Assembly (NCBI RefSeq): GCF_964355755.1
Contig: NC_092677.1
Coordinates: forward strand, 27,064,101 to 27,128,100
DNA: 64,000 nucleotides
Reading direction: 5' to 3'
Source of the DNA: Antedon mediterranea
Taxonomy: Eukaryota > Echinodermata > Crinoidea > Comatulida > Antedonidae
Shown piece after piece: positions 58,123-64,000 of this stretch; within the stretch, counting starts at the first letter, position 1, and each line of letters starts with the position of its first letter. The position numbers were made by a program, and so were the translations under genes. A model generated the notes under the pieces. That model worked only from the letters and a program-made list of their open reading frames with translations, was not told the DNA's origin and searched no databases.

Positions 58123-61100
58123 TTAACTACTGCGACCGTCGACTAAGTTCTTGGAGAAGGCTCTCTGGTCGACTTTGCTGAACGGGTTGAACGGGTAGGT
58201 TAGCGTCACAGTCTTCGATAACGGCCCCCTTCTACAGTGTGATAAACGATGAAGCATTTCAGATGGAAATGGTCTGTAAAATGTAAAATATGTGTTTGTT
58301 AGTCTGAGCTAGGCTTACTCTCTAAGAAGTGAAATGCGTACCCTTGCTCCCCCGGCGGCCAATCCGAATGTAGGCATGTAACATTATGAAGTAGGCCTAC
58401 CTGAATGAGCTCCTCATTGTACTGCTCGGCGTATAATCAGCAGTTAGCCTGCCCCTTGCCATTGGAACTTCAAGTGGTGTACGAGGTACAAAACCAGCGT
58501 AGCCTGGTGTTTGCCGTACACTAGAAAGAAAATCATTTTATCAATTAATAAAAAACGGAATTGAATTGAAAAGCTTGGTTCCAACTCGAAACGCCGACGC
58601 AATATATGTGAGTTGACCAACTATAGGTGTTTAGCATCTCTTTGGTCTTTCCTTGCATTTTATATTTGTTTTGGTTTTTTATGTATTGTATATGGCAGAA
58701 ATTTAATAAAAAAAAACCAAAAACAAGCGACAGTTGGGATGATTCACGCGTCGTGGTTGGTCAAATTACTTGCGGTGCGCTTACGTTCTTGCGCTGTGTC
58801 CAATTTGGTACAAAGTTTTAACTCACTATGTTGATGTCAGTTTGTCATCTATGGACAATCGATACGTGTTTTCTTTGATTGGCACGTTGTTGCTGCATGG
58901 TCTTTAAAAAACAAAGAAAATGTGTTAATGTTTATAAAATGAAATAAAAAGTTCAATTACATTACAAATAAAAAAATATAATGTTTTAATGATATGTTTA
59001 TAATAATATGCTAATTAATATAAAATTGCTGAGTAATTCTTGGTCCCACTAGAGACGCAACACAAGGACGTAACACAACGTAAGTTAGTGAACCAATCAC
59101 AAGCGATGGATTATTCGAACTCTCGCTTGTCATTGGTTAACACGCGTGCGTTGCGTTTACGTCATTGCCTTGCGTCCTAGTGGGAAACAAGATTGACAGA
59201 TAAGTAACGTACAGTTTATCCATTGTGTGTGTTGCAGCAGTCAACATCTTACGTGTTGAGATACTCGGCACAGTAGATCTCTCCTGCGGTAGGTCCCAAC
59301 GCGTTGCAACACGTTGCCAAAGACGTGGTGCGGATTCGTAACGCTTTGGTTTACTCATGACCAGATCAGCATTTGCTTCCAGTGTGGTTCGTAAAGGTGG
59401 TTTCTGGTTAAAATATTAAAATGATAATCTTTGTTGAATCTTTAAATTTGCAACAGTGGCACAGGATAAAACGTTCACAATGACAGAACACATGTTACAA
59501 ACAATAAAATAGAACAGGTGATTAAAAACAAATGATTATATTATTAATAAGGTAGAATATGAGGTTATTTGTGTTGCTATATTAAAAAATGATGGGCGTT
59601 CAAACTCTAAAAAAGCTTGGTGCCTATTGAACGCAACGCAAGGAGGAAAGCGCGTAAGCTGACTATAATCCCAACAAACGTCGTTTTTTATTGGTCAACA
59701 CTGGGCTTATTTCCTTACGTTCAAGTGGGAACCAAGCTTTATAACGTTCAACTGTTTGTTTCAAATGCTCTTGTCTCTGATTTCGTTTTTCGCATTAGTA
59801 ATCAGCTTGCATTAATTAAAATGAAATATTAATTCATTGAAAATCCTGTTATGAAGCAAATTATAGGGTTCAACGAACTAATTACTATCGGTCACTAGTA
59901 ATAACCCTATTAAACAGGATAAGATAACCACATACTGCCGGCTTAATAAGGTTGATCACAAATAGCTTGATTTCGCGAGGAGAAACGTCATTGCACAATG
60001 CATGATGGGTAGGGTTTGGTACGCGTACGTACAAACAACAAATCACGTACGTACGCGTTGTGACGTTTGCTCCCAAATCCTTCCCATCATGCGTCGCGCA
60101 CGCTATATGATCGCAAATAGCTTGATTTCGCGAGGAAACGTCATTGCACAATGCATGATGGGAAGGATTTTGTTAGCAAACTTCAAGACGCGTACGTACA
60201 AAACAACAAATCACGTACTAATCCTTCCCACCATGCGTCGCGCACGCTATTTGCGCGCGATAAACCTTATTTATATAAAGCTGTGTGAAATGTAATAATA
60301 ATGAGGTCTGAAGTTAGCAATCATGATACCTCAATGACAGGCAAACAAGCCTGTTCGGTAGCCGCTCTAGTAGTGGATTTCCACCTGAAAACGCTACACA
60401 ACTCGTCAATGGTTTCTTTATCAACCTCTTCCGAATACTCATCAACGTTATTAGCTTCTGGTAAAGCTGGCAATGCCTCCGAGATATTCGCTGCTGGTTT
60501 GTGATACTTCTGTGGCTTACCACCAGTACTCAAGTTTGGTTCAACTTGGAAGTCTAAAGGCGCTGGTGCTCTTACTATAGGCTTGTCATGAAACAGTCTA
60601 ATAAAATAAATAAGAAATAATTGAAATCTTTAATGTGGTGGTCTTATGATCTGATAGATAACCATGCTCAATGATCAGATTTTCTGTCCGATATTTGACA
60701 AAATTATACTTCTTTCAAAACGTGGGAATTCACTGAGTTATGCTTAGGTGATGTGAAGGGATATTAGCTTACTATCTAGACTATAGGCCTATATTAATTG
60801 ATTCGAGATGACGCTGCCGTTTTTGATTAAATAATTTTATTTTGTATAGGCTAAACATTGATAAAAATAGTTTTGACCTCGATTGCCATGAAACCAACAA
60901 AAGTATTATTGTATAATTATGAAGGGAATTTGTTTTTTCCTTCATGGTATAGGCCTAACTATATTTTGTCTCAAGAGTAGATTTCGTTCTGATAAAAAAA
61001 GTGATATATATCGAAAACGCCTATTGGAAAAAAAGAATACCCCCAATGACTACGACATGGGGCAAGTCTATCTTCCAAAGTAAGTTGTTATTGGAATGAG

Positions 61101-62483
61101 GATGTCATCTTCTGGGTGATGCCATGGTAGCCCTCACAGTTAATTAATTTACTGAACAATAATTTGTACTAAATATGTAAAAGCCTATGCATTGATCTTC
61201 TTGTTAACCCCAACCAATTATTTATATCTATTAACCCCATCCAGCTGCTACTGGATCAAGAAAGCCTTTCTTCTTTTGTTTAAATCTTCTTCATTCATTG
61301 TCTTTCTTAATCCTGCAGGCTTTAATACAAACTAAACGTAACCTTATGGCATCCTGTTTTTATTCCTTTTAAACAAATAAATGTATTACGTAATAGCTCA
61401 TTGCTGCTGGGTCTATTCTATTTCGGTGCGTATAAGTTCATTCTTTGTGTCAATCCAAAACAATGGCCCGGCACAACGAGAAATAAAGAAAAGGATGATG
61501 ACAATCTATTTCCGACATGGCCATAATACAATTGTGGGGGAAAATTATTGACGTTTGTCCTGACCAGGGTCAGTTGTCGCTAGCGTGTACTGGTAGACTC
61601 GTGTTTGGGGACCAAAATGTTTTTGAGAAAATGATAGATTCTAGTCTAGTATCCCATAGAGATATTATCTATGAGTATACTGTTTCTTTTTTAAAGTGCC
61701 AACCATTACGATGTTCTTATAATACTGAATAAAAATAGGCCTATTTGTGTAAGTTGTTCATTAAAAAGTCACAACATCGTCTATGTACTTTTCCTAATTC
61801 AGTCAATGGACAATTAAATTGAATTACTGAAATGAATAATGACATTTGGTACACAATAAACATTATATTACCACCGTACTCTGTAACACTTTTTATTCAA
61901 TTATAAAACAATGATAAAAATCTGTAGCAAGATGTTTAAAACTGGACTGTAGGCCTAGTATGATTCCTGCAGTTTGATTTAATAGAAATAATTGGTTATT
62001 CGTTAATGATGTGTATTTAATAATCAGATTAAACACAAAGATGCAATCAGAGGCCCAATAACGCATATATGATTCAATTAGTTCATAATTAGAAAATATC
62101 TAGGTCTATACACTTAACGCTAAACATACCAGCAGAGGCGCGCATAGCCTAACTGAAATACATGAAAAAGTTAATAATTATTAAATATTGGTTGGTCGCA
62201 CTTTTTCGATGTTCAAACCGGGTATAAATTCATGGAACTATAAAATCATGTATAATATAATAACATTAACTCACTGTATATTCGGTAGATGCGGTGAGAT
62301 CGCCTCTAGATGGCGTTTAGGACCAATCGGCTCGATCGGAAACTTTCGTGGCTGTAATTTCGGAGCTTTTGTGAGCTCAATCGACGCAATTTGACGAAAT
62401 TTCTTTAATGGTGGAAAGATCTTTTTAAAACCGTAACTGCAATTGTACGTTGTAGCATTTTCGTTATCAAAATTAACATCCAT
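58123..62483 (-). CDS. Unrecognised 337-aa protein, sperm/ciliary MIP-like
   Basis: Six exons with consistent phases: 62275-62483, 60330-60597, 59213-59403, 58827-58901, 58401-58520 and 58123-58273 (1014 nt, 337 aa). It starts MDVNFDNENATTYN and ends FSKNLVDGRSS. No signal peptide or membrane segment is apparent. The protein is basic and proline-rich, with short aromatic motifs: RLWQRVATRWDLPQERSTV near 180, VRQTPGYAGFVPRTPLE near 250 and TYPFNPFSK near the end. GY-GFVPR and PFNPF-type motifs are common in axonemal microtubule inner proteins of the SPMIP/CIMIP groups. SPMIP7 (SPATA48) came to mind, but I cannot confirm it. The exon model is firm; the function is a guess. Confidence 0.72.
58570..58817. 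mobile_element. Family B MITE with internal insertion
   Basis: Left half from AAGCTTGGTTCCAACTCG to GTTGACCAAC, right half from ACAAGCGACAGTTGGGATG to CCAATTTGGTACAAAG. About 105 bp of unrelated T-rich sequence sits between them (58622-58727). The right end is about 9 bp from the donor at 58827/58826. Confidence 0.7.
59040..59191. mobile_element. Family B MITE, full length
   Basis: CTTGGTCCCACTAGAGACGC left and GCGTCCTAGTGGGAAACAAG right, with AACCAATCACAAGCGATGG. It is about 21 bp downstream of the donor at 59213/59212. Confidence 0.85.
59612..59738. mobile_element. Family B MITE, diverged
   Basis: AAGCTTGGTGCCTATTGAAC left and GTTCAAGTGGGAACCAAGCT right. Confidence 0.75.
59954..60258. repeat. 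Tandem pair of 155-bp palindromic units
   Basis: Two copies, starting at 59954 and 60109. Each holds GCATGATGGGAAGGATT-like sequence and its complement AATCCTTCCCATCATGC around an ACGCGTACGTAC core. They lie in an intron of the 337-aa gene. Confidence 0.8.
60598..62274. other. Intron 1 of the 337-aa gene
   Basis: A 1.7-kb intron. A 71-aa open frame at 61517-61732 on the plus strand resembles nothing I know and lacks splice or context support. Otherwise AT-rich sequence. Confidence 0.6.
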
Positions 62484-64000
62484 ATCAAAGAAACATTGTT
62501 GGTTTTATCCACTCTAGTTAAATAAAATATCTTCCGCCGCGGAAGGAGGAGGCAATAGCAACGTACATAAGAGGTAGGTAGGTACGCATATCTGTCATAG
62601 CAACACATAGGGAAGCGCATCTGGTGTTACGCGCTTCCGAAAGGACGTCGTGCGTCGTTTTCATATGCACGCGCGATAATACCGTAACCCATATTTCATG
62701 TTGCGCTGCGCACTGTAAATGCTGAAATTTTACTTATCATATTTTATTAATTTTCTTCAAATCTACACTATCAAAGTTTATGTGATGTGCCCATATATGG
62801 ACACGATGACGACATATCACTACCAAATTTGGGCATATCACACTTTTTTTTGGTAAAACTTAAGTTTGATAGTGTAGACGGAGCTTTTAAACTACAAACG
62901 CAATAGTACATAGGCCTACAGTGTGTAAAAATTGACGGACATTTCAACATAAACTATTGAAAACGTGTATTTTTTAAAAGGAAGGAAGAGAGGGAGCCAG
63001 AAGGCAAATCAACTGGATAATTAATTGTTCCCATCATAACATCCAGCAAATTAATACAAAACAAAAAACAAACCAATAAAAAGTGCGTCAGTTGTGGTTT
63101 CATCAAGTTTTTCAAATAAACTTCTGTAGCATATTATGTGACTTGTTAATTCGGGGAAATCGAAATGGAACATGGAAATGATCATTGTAATTTGTAGGCT
63201 TGTAATAAATGGTACAAGTGTAGCCATTTTATTTGCAAAACACCAATTAATTAATTATTAACATTACTGTATATACAGTACTGTATGTTGATAATAAAGT
63301 TGTACTGTACAATTCACTTCACCGATGTTTAGCAAATTACATGGATCTTTCCAATACTTTACACACAAAGATAAATGAATAATCAATTTGGGTTAAGATC
63401 TCATTTTTTCACTTCATAAAATCAGCCCACGGTTCGTGCTTATTTCCTTATGGTTAATTAAAGTTAATTCCTTTTAGAAGTAAAAACAAAACACGTCTTT
63501 GATGGACAGATAAATTTAAATTTTAATTTATTTGAATACAAATAACCTAAAAATTAAAGTGTTACACATTAGTAAATTAAATTGACTTTTTACAAAATTG
63601 TTTACGTATATACAATAGATGTTGAATTACTCCAAATTGTCCACACCTAAAATATGAAAAAGAGCAAAGTGGTGTATGTGTTGTGAACACAGGACGTGTT
63701 GACGGTACAGTACATACAGGTACTGTTCAGACAAACCTAAGTTAAGATGATAAACAAAGATTTAAAGTTACCAAAAACAAAACATGTTGCTGTAAAATAA
63801 GAAATAATAATATTAATGCTGTAATCACATTAAAACATTAATGTTATCCATATCAAACCAAATGCTATACACAGAAAATAAAATTGACACACTACAAACA
63901 GAAAATATCTAAGCATGATTTTTGTTAATGAAATTGTAAATACGATTATGTTGGGTATCACTTTGGTCTTGGCCAACATGTCCATTAAAAAACCTTAAAA
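62484..64000. other. Upstream region to window end, no gene seen
   Basis: The first 200 bp are relatively rich in CG words (62600-62720) and should hold the promoter of the 337-aa gene. The rest is AT-rich with no frame over about 60 codons. Confidence 0.5.
62761..62884. mobile_element. Family A MITE
   Basis: TCTACACTATCAAAGTTTA left and TTTGATAGTGTAGACGGAGC right, with the standard core. Confidence 0.8.

Noticed and set aside
59885-60295. 88- and 97-aa frames
   Set aside because: Both read through the tandem 155-bp palindromic units inside an intron.
61517-61732. 71-aa frame in intron 1 of the 337-aa gene
   Set aside because: Unrecognised, with no splice context; length is within chance for the region.

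Overview
The window reads as a piece of an animal nuclear genome: AT-rich, intron-rich, GT-AG spliced genes, several families of short palindromic transposons, and a strong excess of the 8-mer TAGGCCTA. The proteins are deuterostome-like and the repeat style is what I would expect of an echinoderm. That assignment is an inference, not something proven here. There are no prokaryotic features.

Genes, left to right. (1) SMG9, a nonsense-mediated decay factor, minus strand, 190-3997; its last coding exon lies off the left edge. (2) A repeat-rich, gene-free block, 4.0-10.0 kb, holding a nested inverted-repeat structure with minisatellite arms and a Mutator-like element with a 9-bp target duplication. 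(3) Two tandem flavin-containing monooxygenase genes, minus strand, 10021-15251 and 16974-20712, each with seven coding exons and 527 aa, with signs of a recent shared tract. A LINE 3' fragment lies between them. (4) UFC1, the UFM1-conjugating E2, minus strand, 22607-23777, complete at 167 aa. (5) DDX6 (Me31B/Dhh1-type DEAD-box helicase), plus strand, 25060-31173, complete at 470 aa and head-to-head with UFC1. Its stop codon lies inside a 67-bp minisatellite. (6) A secreted mosaic protein, plus strand, 36885-42722: signal peptide, F5/8C, EGF, F5/8C, EGF, EGF, F5/8C and C1q-like domain, 766 aa. (7) An SLC7A9-like (b0,+AT-type) amino-acid transporter, minus strand, 44719-52572, 483 aa. (8) A possible terminal exon of an unknown plus-strand gene near 54.3 kb. 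(9) An unrecognised six-exon, 337-aa gene on the minus strand, 58123-62483, with features reminiscent of sperm/ciliary microtubule inner proteins.

The genes are unrelated housekeeping and accessory genes, not a functional cluster. SMG9 and DDX6 both act in mRNA turnover, but nothing suggests linkage of function. I built every multi-exon model by hand from splice signals and reading phase; exon lengths sum to whole codon counts in each complete gene.

The most notable non-genic signal is two MITE-like families. Family A has termini GCTCTGTCTACACTA and a variable number of internal 21-bp units. Family B has termini AAGCTTGGTTCCCACTAG and CCAAT-containing palindromes. Together they contribute about 30 copies. 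Within genes they sit repeatedly 10-60 bp downstream of 5' splice sites. Other nested or inserted elements include a 1487-bp CAGGG-ended insertion inside a family A copy, a pogo-like MITE with TA duplications, and a tRNA-like SINE split by a hairpin.
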